In this document: piece by piece, positions 47,534-56,281 of the stretch
Layout of the letters: each line of letters starts with the position of its first letter
How positions within the stretch are numbered: position 1 is the stretch's first letter
Position numbers and translations under genes: made by a program
The notes under the pieces: generated by a model
Database searches by the model: none
What the model saw: only the letters and a program-made list of their open reading frames with translations
Told to the model about the DNA's origin: nothing
Assembly (NCBI RefSeq): GCF_003148775.1
Contig: NZ_QGGW01000001.1
Coordinates: forward strand, 868,001 to 932,000
Length of the DNA stretch: 64,000 nucleotides
From: Roseicyclus mahoneyensis
GTDB lineage: Bacteria; Pseudomonadota; Alphaproteobacteria; Rhodobacterales; Rhodobacteraceae
Direction: 5' to 3'

Positions 47534-48790
47534 TCAGCGCAACATTGCCAAGAGCCGCGCCTTTTCGCCGACGTCACCGGGGCGCGAAAGTGCCTCGGCC
47601 AGACCTTCGAGGGCTGCGATGTTATGGCCCGCGCGGAACGTGTCGACATGGGGCAGCATAGCGCGGATGCCCGCCGCCTTGGGCGCGAACCCCTCCCACC
47701 GCAACAGGGGATTGACCCAGATCACCCGGCGCGCCGACAGGTGCAGCCGTTCCATCGCGCGCTCCAGCCTTTGCGGTGCGTCGCGGTCCAGCCCGTCGGT
47801 GATGATGAGCACGACCGCGCCCTGCCCCAACACGCGTCGCGACCAGTCGCGGTTGAACGTCTCGAGGCAGCTGGCGATTCGGGTGCCACCCTCCCAATCC
47901 TGCGCCTCGGCGCCTGCGGCCTTGAGGCTCGCATCCACGTCCCTTTGCGACAAATGCCGGGTTATGTTGGTCAACCGCGTGCCGAAGGTGAAGGCATGCA
48001 CCCGCGCCCAGCCCGCCCCTTTTTCATTGGCGACCGCGTGCAGGAAATGCAGCACCGCGCGCGAATAGGACGACATCGACCCCGAAATGTCGCACAAGGC
48101 CACCAGCGCCGGGCAGCGGGTGCGCCGCGCCTTGCGGGCAAAATCCGTCATCTCGCCGCCACGCGACAGGCCCGCCCGCATCGTGCGCCGCCAATCGGGC
48201 AGCGCGCCGCGCGGTGCGGCCATGGTGCGGCGGCTTTTCAGAGGCGGCACGGCCAGCGACAGCCGGGCGATGATGCGTTTCGCCTCGGCCATCTCGGCCA
48301 GCGACATCTGTTCGAAATCCAGCGTCTTGAGCCGTTCCTCTCGGCTCATGGTCAGGCTCGCGTCGATTTCGATCTCGGTGCCTTGATCCTTGGGCTCGGG
48401 AATGTCGGGCACATCGCGGTCCACCCCATGCAGCAGCGCCTCGGCAGCGCGCTTTTCGGCGGGGCGCAACTGCCGCTCCTCGGCCACGCCGCGCACCTGC
48501 GGCGTCAAGATCGACATCATGTGTTCGAGATACCGCGGATCGCGCCAATAGAGCCGAAAGAGCTGGTCATAAAGCGCCCGGTGTTCAGGGCGCGACACGA
48601 AACAGGCCATCAGCGTGTGGTAGAAATCAGCGCGATTGGTAAAGCCCGCGGCCTCGACCGCGCGGATCGCATCGGCCACCCGCCCCGGCCCCGCAGGCAA
48701 TCCAGCCACGCGCAGGGCACGGGCAAAATGGGTGATGTTGGTCACCAGTTGCGGATCGTCAGGCAAGCTAAGGGGGGCATGTTCGGCCAT
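47534..48790 (-). CDS. coxE: VWA-domain protein CoxE
   Basis: Acts with the CoxD ATPase in the maturation of the CO-dehydrogenase active site in the known system. The 418 residues have a C-terminal von Willebrand A domain with the MIDAS motif D-I-S-G-S-M-S near residue 235 and T-D-G-L-D-R-D; the N-terminal half is the CoxE-type helical region. In form I clusters coxD-coxE-coxF help form the Cu-S-Mo centre, but here the CoxL lacks the copper ligand. Confidence 0.88.
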   Translation of the reverse strand: MAEHAPLSLPDDPQLVTNITHFARALRVAGLPAGPGRVADAIRAVEAAGFTNRADFYHTLMACFVSRPEHRALYDQLFRLYWRDPRYLEHMMSILTPQVRGVAEERQLRPAEKRAAEALLHGVDRDVPDIPEPKDQGTEIEIDASLTMSREERLKTLDFEQMSLAEMAEAKRIIARLSLAVPPLKSRRTMAAPRGALPDWRRTMRAGLSRGGEMTDFARKARRTRCPALVALCDISGSMSSYSRAVLHFLHAVANEKGAGWARVHAFTFGTRLTNITRHLSQRDVDASLKAAGAEAQDWEGGTRIASCLETFNRDWSRRVLGQGAVVLIITDGLDRDAPQRLERAMERLHLSARRVIWVNPLLRWEGFAPKAAGIRAMLPHVDTFRAGHNIAALEGLAEALSRPGDVGEKARLLAMLR

Positions 48791-48898
48791 ACCCCATCAA
48801 GACAGCCCAAGCCCGCGCCGGTCAAGCAGCGCTTCAGGGCGCGACCTGCCCCCGGTGCGACACGCATCGGGGGCGGGCTCCGGCAAGCCTTGCTGCGA

Positions 48899-49402
48899 TC
48901 AGTAGTTGTACTCGGTGATGATCAGCTGAGCCGGGTTGTTGGACGACTGATGGTAACTGCCGGTCCAGACGTCATACTGGCCCGACATCGGGTTGTTGAA
49001 CACCACAGCCGAGTTGAAGCCGCGGTAATCGTCATTGTAATGCCACGACCCGTCAGGCGCGTTGACCAGCAAGACAGTGTCGACGTTCGATCGCGCCTCG
49101 AGCGCGAAGGTCAGCCGACCTGTCGGCGAACGGCCGTTGTAAAACAGGCGGAAGTCGGGGCGCGTCACGACCCAGCCGCTCCACTGACCGTTGGTGCAGG
49201 CCGCAAGGCTGACCCGACCGCCCGCGGTCAGGTTGCGCACATAGGGGTCAGGCAAGAACCCCCCGTTAAGAGTGGCCGACCCAAACACGGTCGGGTTGTT
49301 CCACGACGGGCAGGCCTGCGCGGACGCGCCGCCTGTTTGTGCCCCGGTAAAGACAAGCACCGCGAAAACCGCGGCAATAAAAAGCTTGAGACGTGCCATC
49401 AT
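48899..49402 (-). CDS. Secreted protein of unknown function between coxD and coxE
   Basis: A 167-residue protein with a signal peptide (about 1-30, A-Q after T-G-G-A-S) and a mature beta-rich domain: C-P-S-W-N-N-P near the start, A-A-C-T-N-G-Q, then S-N-V-D-T-V-L-L-V-N-A-P-D-G-S-W-H-Y-N-D-D, which resembles PPC-type C-terminal domains of secreted proteases. Two Cys may form a disulfide. It has no known link to molybdenum enzymes. Two adjacent Met codons start the frame; 49402 is chosen. Confidence 0.72.
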   Translation of the reverse strand: MMARLKLFIAAVFAVLVFTGAQTGGASAQACPSWNNPTVFGSATLNGGFLPDPYVRNLTAGGRVSLAACTNGQWSGWVVTRPDFRLFYNGRSPTGRLTFALEARSNVDTVLLVNAPDGSWHYNDDYRGFNSAVVFNNPMSGQYDVWTGSYHQSSNNPAQLIITEYNY

Positions 49403-49506
49403 CAATCCCCAATGGTCAAGTTGTTGTCGCCTCGAAATTAACTCCCGTCCCTCGCGAGCTGTCAAAGAAAAGACGCACCTTGGCGGGAAAACCCTACCAA
49501 GACGTG

Positions 49507-50403
49507 TCAGGTCGGCACCTCTGCCGCCAGCCGGTCGAGGATACGTTTGGCCTCGGAGCCCTGCAGGCGCTGAATATCGTCTTGATACTTCAGGATTGCG
49601 CCCAGCGTGTCGGCGATGACCTCGGGCGAAAGCTCCAGCACGTCGAGCGCCAGAAGGCATTTGGCCCAGTCGATCGTTTCCGCCACGCCGGGGCGCTTGA
49701 ACAGGTCCTCGGTCCGAAGCTGCTGGACAAAGCCCACCACTGCGCGGCTCAGGGCATCCGCGGCCTCGGGCACGCGGGCCTTGAGGATGGCCAGTTCACG
49801 CTCCAGATCGGGGTAATCGACCCAATGATACAGACAGCGCCGTTTCAGCGCGTCATGCACCTCGCGCGTGCGGTTCGAGGTCAGGATCACGATCGGCGGC
49901 TCGGGCGCGCGGATCGTGCCCAGTTCCGGGATCGTCACCTGATAATCGCTCAGCGCTTCCAGCAAGAAGGCCTCGAAGGGCTCGTCGGTGCGGTCGATCT
50001 CGTCGATGAGCAGCACCGGCGCGCCGCCCGCATCGGGGCGCATGGCCTGCAACAGCGGCCGCTCGATCAGGTAATCGCCCGAAAAGAGATCGCGCTTTAG
50101 CACATCCTTGTCGGCGGACCCATCCGCCTCGGCGGCGCGGATCGCCACCATCTGCGCCGCGAAATTCCATTCGTAAACGGCGCTCGAGGCATCCAGCCCC
50201 TCGTAGCATTGCAATCGGATCAGCCGCCGCCCCAACGCCGCCGCAATCGCCTTGGCTATCTCGGTCTTGCCGGTGCCAGCCTCGCCTTCCAAAAACAGCG
50301 GGCGACCAAGGCGCAGCGACAAGAACACCACCGTGGCCAGCGCCCGACCGCAGACATAGCCCTGCGCGGCAAGGCCCGCCTGCACCTCGTCGATCGAATT
50401 CAT
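49507..50403 (-). CDS. coxD: MoxR-type AAA+ ATPase CoxD
   Basis: AAA+ chaperone of the MoxR family that works with CoxE. The 298 residues have Walker A G-E-A-G-T-G-K-T near residue 40-47, Walker B L-L-I-D-E-I-D-R near residue 131, sensor T-S-N-R-T-R-E and the start M-N-S-I-D-E-V-Q-A. It is the most upstream gene of the array, and the divergent gene follows after 210 bases. Confidence 0.9.
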   Translation of the reverse strand: MNSIDEVQAGLAAQGYVCGRALATVVFLSLRLGRPLFLEGEAGTGKTEIAKAIAAALGRRLIRLQCYEGLDASSAVYEWNFAAQMVAIRAAEADGSADKDVLKRDLFSGDYLIERPLLQAMRPDAGGAPVLLIDEIDRTDEPFEAFLLEALSDYQVTIPELGTIRAPEPPIVILTSNRTREVHDALKRRCLYHWVDYPDLERELAILKARVPEAADALSRAVVGFVQQLRTEDLFKRPGVAETIDWAKCLLALDVLELSPEVIADTLGAILKYQDDIQRLQGSEAKRILDRLAAEVPT

Positions 50404-50613
50404 TGCGCCAATGCCTCCGCCTGCCGTCGTGTGATCTGCCCCATCAACCCCGCCCGACCAATAGCGGTCAAGGGCCGAGCCACGGATGCGGCATCAGTTC
50501 GTTTACGGATCAGCAACCAAATCCCCTTGAAACGCCGCCGCAATTTCCCTTCTTTGACACAGTGCGCCGCGACATGTCCCGCACAGACACCCTTTCGACG
50601 CCGCGAGTCCAAG

Positions 50614-51537
50614 ATGACCCTTGCCCCTCTCCCCACCCGGACCACTGCCGCTGCCAGTCCCGGCCGTGCCGACTGGCTCTCGCGGCTGGCGGACATCGGG
50701 CGCAACCACGGGTTCTTCGAGCGGGTGGGCAGCGAGGCCCTCGCGCTCTTCGTGCAGGAGGGCGACACGCTGGTGGTGAGCTTCGACCGTGCAACACGGG
50801 TCTATTCCGAGGAACCCGACGGCCTGCCGCCGGGCTTCGAGGCGGTGCAGAAACGTGAATGGTCGCTGCTGTCGATCCTGTCGACCGGCGACAGCTGGTT
50901 CCGGTCGCATGATGTGATGGCGTTTTTCGACACGCTGGCCGCGAGCGGATTCTTCGACAGTTTCGCACAGGTGATCTTTCTGGGCTTCGGCCCCGCCAAC
51001 GGGCATGCCGCCTGCGCCTATGCCTCGGCCGCGCCGGGCGCGTCGGTTCTGGTCTCGGCGCCCGTGGCCACGCTCGACCCCGAGCGCGCGGGCTTTGACC
51101 GCCGCTTCCGCCGCGACCGCATCCGCGATTTCAGCCGCTACGGTGACGCGCCCAGCCTTGTCGCGGCCGCGCGCGACGTGGTCATCTTGTTCGACCCGAC
51201 AGATCCCGCCTCCGCGGCCCATGCGGCCCAGTTCCGGGGCGCGCAGATCACCCATGCAGCCCTGCGCTTCGCCGGGCCTGCGCCCCATCAGCTGGTGGCC
51301 GCCGGCGGGCTGCTCGTGCCCATGTTGCGGGCGCTGGCCAACGGACGGCTGACGCGGGCGCGCGTCGCCGAGCTGATCCGCCCGGTGCGCCGCGCCGATC
51401 CCGCCTATCTGTGGCGTCTGGCGCAAACCGCCCAGAGCCAAGGCCAGTTCGACCGCGCGCGCCGCATCGCGGACTATGCCGCCGATGTCACCGGCGAGAC
51501 GCGCTTTGCCGATCTGGCAGCGACGCTCGCCTCATAA
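50614..51537 (+). CDS. Conserved protein of unknown function
   Basis: A 307-residue protein starting M-T-L-A-P-L-P-T-R. It includes [16 protein letters not shown] and S-T-G-D-S-W-F-R near residue 90; the C-terminal part is helical with [12 protein letters not shown]. Relatives in Rhodobacterales are sometimes named phosphoadenosine phosphosulfate reductase, but I see no C-C or E-C-G-I-H motif. No function assigned. The last six bases overlap the end of ureG on the other strand. Confidence 0.7.
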   Translation: MTLAPLPTRTTAAASPGRADWLSRLADIGRNHGFFERVGSEALALFVQEGDTLVVSFDRATRVYSEEPDGLPPGFEAVQKREWSLLSILSTGDSWFRSHDVMAFFDTLAASGFFDSFAQVIFLGFGPANGHAACAYASAAPGASVLVSAPVATLDPERAGFDRRFRRDRIRDFSRYGDAPSLVAAARDVVILFDPTDPASAAHAAQFRGAQITHAALRFAGPAPHQLVAAGGLLVPMLRALANGRLTRARVAELIRPVRRADPAYLWRLAQTAQSQGQFDRARRIADYAADVTGETRFADLAATLAS

Positions 51538-52143
51538 GCCGCCCGCCTGTTTGAGAAAACCCACCACTTCGGCTACGCCTTGCCCTTGCCGGAGCGAGGC
51601 CATGACGAAAGGCCGTTCGCCACGGGCAGCGCGCGCGTCGCTCTCCAGCAGCACCGGATCGACGCCGACATGAGGCGCAAGATCGATCTTGTTGACGATC
51701 AGGAAATCCGACCGCGTCACCCCCGGCCCTTTCTTGCGCGGGATGTCTTGCCCGGCGGCCGTGTCGATGACGTAAAGCGTGATGTCGGCCAGTTCCGGCG
51801 AAAAGGTCGCCGCCAGATTGTCGCCGCCTGATTCGATGAAGATCACGTCCAGATCGGGGATGCGGGCACGGAACTCCGCCACGGCGGCCAGATTGATCGA
51901 GGCATCCTCGCGGATCGCGGTATGTGGACAGCCGCCTGTCTCGACCCCCATGATCCGGTCGGCGGGCAGGACCTGTGCGCGCAGCAAGAACTCCGCATCC
52001 TCGGAGGTGTAGATGTCGTTGGTGATGACCGCGACCGAAAACTCGGCGGCCATCGCACGGCACAGTTTCTCGGTCAGGGTGGTCTTGCCCGCCCCCACCG
52101 GCCCGCCGATCCCCACCCGCAAGGGTCCGTTCGCGCTGCCCAT
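51532..52143 (-). CDS. ureG: Urease accessory GTPase UreG
   Basis: Delivers nickel to urease, with GTP hydrolysis. The 203 residues hold the P-loop [10 protein letters not shown] near residue 14, the T-N-D-I-Y-T segment and the nickel motif E-T-G-G-C-P-H-T, all complete, and N-K-I-D for guanine recognition. The start at 52143 follows GGAGG on the minus strand; an in-frame ATG at 52263 would run through the repeat element. Last gene of the urease cluster. Confidence 0.95.
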   Translation of the reverse strand: MGSANGPLRVGIGGPVGAGKTTLTEKLCRAMAAEFSVAVITNDIYTSEDAEFLLRAQVLPADRIMGVETGGCPHTAIREDASINLAAVAEFRARIPDLDVIFIESGGDNLAATFSPELADITLYVIDTAAGQDIPRKKGPGVTRSDFLIVNKIDLAPHVGVDPVLLESDARAARGERPFVMASLRQGQGVAEVVGFLKQAGGL

Positions 52144-52196
52144 CGTGTCGCCTCCTTCACATCCCGTTAAGGTTAACGCGTACCCCGCGTCCCCGT

Positions 52197-52252
52197 CTTC
52201 GTTTCCAAAATATCCCGGGGGAGTCGCGGAACGCGACGGGGGCAGAGCCCCC
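52197..52252 (-). repeat. Copy 8 of the intergenic element (variant) with two hairpins
   Basis: CTTCGTTTCC-AAAATATCCCGGG on the plus strand, then GTCGCG-GAA-CGCGAC (with A between) and GGGGGC-AGA-GCCCCC. It lies between ureF and ureG. Confidence 0.75.
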
Positions 52253-52280
52253 TCTTCCCCCATCCGCTCACAGCCGAACC

Positions 52281-52919
52281 TCAGGTCCGGAAGATCCGCA
52301 CCTCAAGGCTCTCGTGCCGCATCGCCGCCAGATCCGCCCCGAAAACACCCGTGCCGATCCCCTCCAGCCCCGCCACCAAGCCTTCGGCCGCGACGCGCTC
52401 GATCACCGGATGAAGCGCGGCCAGCACACGCTGACCCTCGGCCTGCCCCAGCGGAACAAATCGCACGGCGGCCGAGACCAGAGTGCCGGCAAAGGCCTGC
52501 AGATAAAGCCGCGCCACAAGCCCGTCGGGCAGGTCAAGCCTGCGCGCGGCCAGCCCCAGCGTCACCGGATAGGGGCGCGCGACACCGTCGCCCACGCCCA
52601 GCGCCGCCAGTGTCTCGGCCAGTGCACGGCCCTGCGCCTTGGTCTCTTCGAGACGCTCGCGCGAGCCGGCCAGCGCGCAGGCCAGATCGCTCAAGGCCTC
52701 CGGGCCCTGCGTGCCGCGCCGGGCGGCCAGCAACAAGATCGTATCGCTGCGCCCGGCGCCCGCCGCCAGAACCGCCGCCACCCAATCCTCCAGGTCGCGC
52801 GCGCAGCCCACGCGGCCCCCGTCGACCTCGGCCTCCAGCCCATGGGAATACGCATAGGAGGAGACCGGAAACCCCGGCGACAGCCATTGCGTCAGCTTGA
52901 GCAGGTCGGCGTCGCGCAT
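52281..52919 (-). CDS. ureF: Urease accessory protein UreF
   Basis: Works with UreD and UreG in the activation complex of urease. The 212-residue all-helical protein has the family start [21 protein letters not shown] (near residues 8-28). It overlaps ureE by one base and precedes ureG by 137 bases that hold repeat copy 8. Confidence 0.93.
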   Translation of the reverse strand: MRDADLLKLTQWLSPGFPVSSYAYSHGLEAEVDGGRVGCARDLEDWVAAVLAAGAGRSDTILLLAARRGTQGPEALSDLACALAGSRERLEETKAQGRALAETLAALGVGDGVARPYPVTLGLAARRLDLPDGLVARLYLQAFAGTLVSAAVRFVPLGQAEGQRVLAALHPVIERVAAEGLVAGLEGIGTGVFGADLAAMRHESLEVRIFRT

Positions 52920-53482
52920 CAGCCCTTGGTCGCGGGATGGTGGGGGTGGTCATGGTGGTCGTGCACGTGCTCCTGTGCGGGGCCATGCGACCGCCCGTGG
53001 GATGCGTCATGCGGGTGATCCTCGCTCGCACCATGGTCATGACCATGGGTGCGGCCATGCCCATAGGCCCCGCCCTCGGGCGTGAAGGGGCCCATGACCG
53101 CCTCGACCGTGGCGCCCAGCCGGGCCAGCATGTCGGCCAGCACATGGTCGGCGCGGATCAACAGGTGATCGCCCGCGATCTGGCAGGGCGTGTGGCGGTT
53201 GCCGATATGCCAGGCCAGACGGGTCAGATCACCGGTGACACGCAGCAGGGGTTCGGGGGCCGCGACAACCTCGATGATCCGGCCCTCCGCCGTCTCCAGC
53301 GCGTCGCCCGCCGCAAGCGAGACCGTCTCGGGCAGATCGACCATCAGCCCCTCACCCGAGGCGAGCACCAGCCGCTTGCGCCGCACAAACCGCCCCTCGT
53401 AATCCAGCACGAGCCTGTCATCGGCCGCCCCCGGCCAGTCTCCGGCCCGGTGCACCCGCCCTGCCGTCATGTCATCGCTCAT
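52919..53482 (-). CDS. ureE: Urease accessory nickel chaperone UreE
   Basis: Nickel carrier protein for urease maturation. The 187 residues have the UreE N-terminal domain and I-G-N-R-H-T-P near the metal site. The last 50 residues are rich in His (about 15), a metal store like that of Klebsiella UreE. The start at 53482 (M-S-D-D-M-T-A-G-R) is chosen over a longer frame to 53587 which overlaps the next gene. It overlaps ureF by one base. Confidence 0.92.
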   Translation of the reverse strand: MSDDMTAGRVHRAGDWPGAADDRLVLDYEGRFVRRKRLVLASGEGLMVDLPETVSLAAGDALETAEGRIIEVVAAPEPLLRVTGDLTRLAWHIGNRHTPCQIAGDHLLIRADHVLADMLARLGATVEAVMGPFTPEGGAYGHGRTHGHDHGASEDHPHDASHGRSHGPAQEHVHDHHDHPHHPATKG

Positions 53483-53519
53483 CGCCCATCCTTTGCGGCC
53501 GCGCGCCCGGCGGCGCCGA

Positions 53520-54254
53520 TCATTTCTGCTCCGCACCCCCGCCCAATTGGGGCAGCGGTGGCGGCAACACGCCCGCGCCCGCCCCAAGCCCGCCGCCCGC
53601 CTCGCCCGGCGGTCGCGGCGGCGTCAGCGACACCGACAGCGGCAGCGCATCCTCGGGTGGCACGTCCCCCTCCGAAAACCCCAGAAAGAGCGTGACCGCA
53701 AGGTCGGGCAGGAACAGCATGGCGTCATTCTGCGGCAAGCCCCCGTCAAGGTCCACGCGCGTCACCGCGACGTCATGGGCGGTGTAGCTGCAGCCGCCGA
53801 TGTCGACCGTCCGCGCCTCACCTACCACCACGTTCACCGTCGCCCGCGACTCCGATCCGTCACCGAAGCGCAAAGTGGAGATGCCGTCATAGCGCACGCC
53901 CGCCATGGGATCAGGCACCGGGTTGGGCGTGCCGAGAAAGGAAACTGTCTCTTCCTCGTTTCTGGGGGCATAGCCGTTCTCGATCGACCAGCTCTCCACC
54001 ACGAGGCCGATGGGGAGGGCGCGATATACGTACATATAGGACCCGTCATGGCCGAACTCGATCTCTTCCACACGGCCGTCCGACAAGACCCGCGTCAGAA
54101 CGGAGCGGTCCGGGAAATCGAACCACACCCCGTCGCGCGCCACGCCCGTGGGGCAGATGCCCTGCGCCGCCGCGCCCGTCACCACCCCTGTCACCACCGC
54201 GAGCATCACGCCGCCCGCCAAAATCGCACCTACACGCCGTATCATCGCCCGCAT
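53520..54254 (-). CDS. Exported protein of unknown function within the urease cluster
   Basis: A 244-residue protein with a signal peptide (A-I-L-A-G-G-V-M-L-A-V-V-T-G and A-A-A-Q cleavage near 30) and a mature beta-rich domain. Two Cys (G-I-C-P, G-G-C-S) may form a disulfide. The C-terminus is Pro/Gly-rich. I do not recognise the family. It stands between ureC and ureE, codirectional with both, so it is probably co-transcribed with the urease genes; R. capsulatus also has an extra ORF in its cluster. Confidence 0.72.
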   Translation of the reverse strand: MRAMIRRVGAILAGGVMLAVVTGVVTGAAAQGICPTGVARDGVWFDFPDRSVLTRVLSDGRVEEIEFGHDGSYMYVYRALPIGLVVESWSIENGYAPRNEEETVSFLGTPNPVPDPMAGVRYDGISTLRFGDGSESRATVNVVVGEARTVDIGGCSYTAHDVAVTRVDLDGGLPQNDAMLFLPDLAVTLFLGFSEGDVPPEDALPLSVSLTPPRPPGEAGGGLGAGAGVLPPPLPQLGGGAEQK

Positions 54255-54276
54255 ACTCCCTGCGACTGCGCCTGGC

Positions 54277-56037
54277 TCAATACATGAAGTACCGCTGCGC
54301 CATCGGCAACTCCGTTGCAGGCGCGCAGGTCAGCAATTCACCGTTCGCGCGCACCTCGTAGGTCTCGGGATGGACCTCGACATGGGGGGTGGCGTTGTTG
54401 TGGATCAGGTCGCGCTTGCGGATGCCCCTTATGCCCTCGACCGGCAACGTGTCCTTGGCCAGCCCCAACTGCCCGCGAATGTCGCCCGCTTGCGCCGCCC
54501 CGCTGACAAAGGTGACCGAAGACCGTTCCACCGACCGGCCATAAGCGCCCCACATCGGGCGGCTGTAGACCGGTTGCGGGGTCGGAATCGAGGCGTTGGG
54601 GTCGCCCATCTGCGCCACCGCAATGGTGCCGCCGATCAGCACCATCTCGGGCTTTACCCCGAAAAAGGCCGGGTTCCACAAGACCAGATCGGCGCGCTTG
54701 CCAACCTCGATGCTGCCGATGTGGCGCGAGATGCCATGCACGATGGCCGGGTTGATGGTGTATTTGGCGATGTAGCGTTTCACGCGGGCATTGTCGTTGT
54801 CGCCCGTCTCCTCAGGCAAACGCCCGCGCTGCTTCTTCATCTTGTCGGCCGTCTGCCATGTGCGGATGATGACCTCGCCCACCCGGCCCATGGCCTGACT
54901 GTCCGACGCCATGACGGAAAACGCGCCCATGTCGTGCAAGATATCCTCTGCGGCGATGGTTTCCTTGCGGATGCGGCTCTCGGCAAAGGCCACGTCCTCC
55001 GGGATCGACCGGTCGAGGTGATGGCAGACCATCAGCATGTCGAGATGTTCCTCGAGCGTGTTGACCGTGTAGGGCATCGTGGGGTTGGTCGAACTTGGCA
55101 AGATGTTCTGGAAGCCCACCACCTTCATGATGTCGGGCGCATGGCCGCCGCCCGCGCCCTCGGTGTGGAAGGCATGGATGCAGCGGTCACCGATGGCCGC
55201 GAGCGTGTTTTCCACAAAGCCCGATTCGTTCAGCGTGTCGGTGTGGATCATGACCTGAATGTCCATGTCCTCGGCCACGGACAGGCAGCAATCGATGGCG
55301 CCGGGCGTGGTGCCCCAATCCTCGTGCAGTTTCAGCGCGCAGGCCCCCGCCTCGATCATCTCGACCAGTGCTGCGGGGCGCGAGGCATTGCCCTTGCCCG
55401 CAAAGGCAAGGTTCATCGGAAAGGCATCGGCCGCCTGCATCATGCGCCCCAGATGCCACGGCCCCGGCGTGCAGGTGGTGGCCAGCGTGCCATGCGCGGG
55501 GCCGGTGCCGCCGCCCAGCATCGTGGTCAGGCCCGAATGCAGCGCATCCTCGATCTGCTGGGGGCAGATGAAATGGATGTGGCTGTCAAACCCGCCCGCC
55601 GTCAGGATGCGCCCCTCGCCCGCGATGGCCTCGGTCCCCGGCCCGATGACAATGTCGACGCCGGGTTGCGTGTCGGGGTTGCCCGCCTTGCCGATGGCGT
55701 GGACGCGGCCGTCTCGCAGGCCGACATCGGCCTTGTAGATACCTGAATGGTCCACGATCAGCGCATTGGTGATGACGGTATCCACCGCGCCCTCGGCCCT
55801 TGTGCGCTGGCTCTGGCCCATGCCATCGCGGATAACCTTGCCGCCGCCGAACTTGACCTCCTCGCCGTAGACCGCTGCATTCGCGCCAGTGCCGCCGCTC
55901 ATCGCAGCCCCCACATTCAGCGCGGTCAGGTCACGCTCAACCTCGATGATCAGGTCGGTATCGGCCAGACGCACGCGGTCGCCGGTGGTGGGGCCATACA
56001 TGTCGGCATAGGTGGCGCGGGAAATGCGGGTGGGCAT
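54277..56037 (-). CDS. ureC: Urease alpha subunit
   Basis: Catalytic subunit that hydrolyses urea to ammonia and carbamate at a di-nickel site. Metal ligands are H153 and H155 (H-I-H), the carbamylated K236 (A-L-K-L-H-E-D-W) and the loop Cys 338 (M-V-C-H-H-L). With 586 residues it is about 19 longer than Klebsiella UreC; the extra Gly/Ala-rich residues lie near 39-57, before [10 protein letters not shown]. The start at 56037 fits; a longer open frame runs to 56238. ureC is separated from ureB by three genes. Confidence 0.96.
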   Translation of the reverse strand: MPTRISRATYADMYGPTTGDRVRLADTDLIIEVERDLTALNVGAAMSGGTGANAAVYGEEVKFGGGKVIRDGMGQSQRTRAEGAVDTVITNALIVDHSGIYKADVGLRDGRVHAIGKAGNPDTQPGVDIVIGPGTEAIAGEGRILTAGGFDSHIHFICPQQIEDALHSGLTTMLGGGTGPAHGTLATTCTPGPWHLGRMMQAADAFPMNLAFAGKGNASRPAALVEMIEAGACALKLHEDWGTTPGAIDCCLSVAEDMDIQVMIHTDTLNESGFVENTLAAIGDRCIHAFHTEGAGGGHAPDIMKVVGFQNILPSSTNPTMPYTVNTLEEHLDMLMVCHHLDRSIPEDVAFAESRIRKETIAAEDILHDMGAFSVMASDSQAMGRVGEVIIRTWQTADKMKKQRGRLPEETGDNDNARVKRYIAKYTINPAIVHGISRHIGSIEVGKRADLVLWNPAFFGVKPEMVLIGGTIAVAQMGDPNASIPTPQPVYSRPMWGAYGRSVERSSVTFVSGAAQAGDIRGQLGLAKDTLPVEGIRGIRKRDLIHNNATPHVEVHPETYEVRANGELLTCAPATELPMAQRYFMY

Positions 56038-56281
56038 GCTTTGGTCCTTGGCTGGCGGTCTCGGGCCGACGCTAGCCGGGCCGGGCGCCGGGGACGATGC
56101 AAGATTGCCGCGCGCGCCCTGTTCGGGCCGAAAAACGCACAGAGGCACAGCGCCTATGCCCAAATTACGGGCAGATTTCAAAGCCGGCCTGCCCATGCTT
56201 GCGGCCGATTTTTCGCCATGCGGCCTAAAATCCCGCAACCCCGGTCGTTACCCACATTTGAAACCGTGGGGGTTACACACC

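Noticed and set aside
46643-49441. A 932-codon plus-strand frame with Ala/Ser/Arg repeats
   Set aside because: It is the antisense of the repeat-rich OmpA-family gene and of coxE. The repeat content is a mirror of the real repeat.
50400-50768. A 122-codon minus-strand frame just upstream of coxD
   Set aside because: Most of it is antisense to the 50614 gene and the rest has no family features; the low similarity of its end to a coding region (G-Q-I-T-R-R-Q-A-E) is not enough.
52165-52175. TTAAGGTTAAC upstream of ureG as a regulator site
   Set aside because: Spacing does not fit CtrA and no other known site matches. It may be coincidence.
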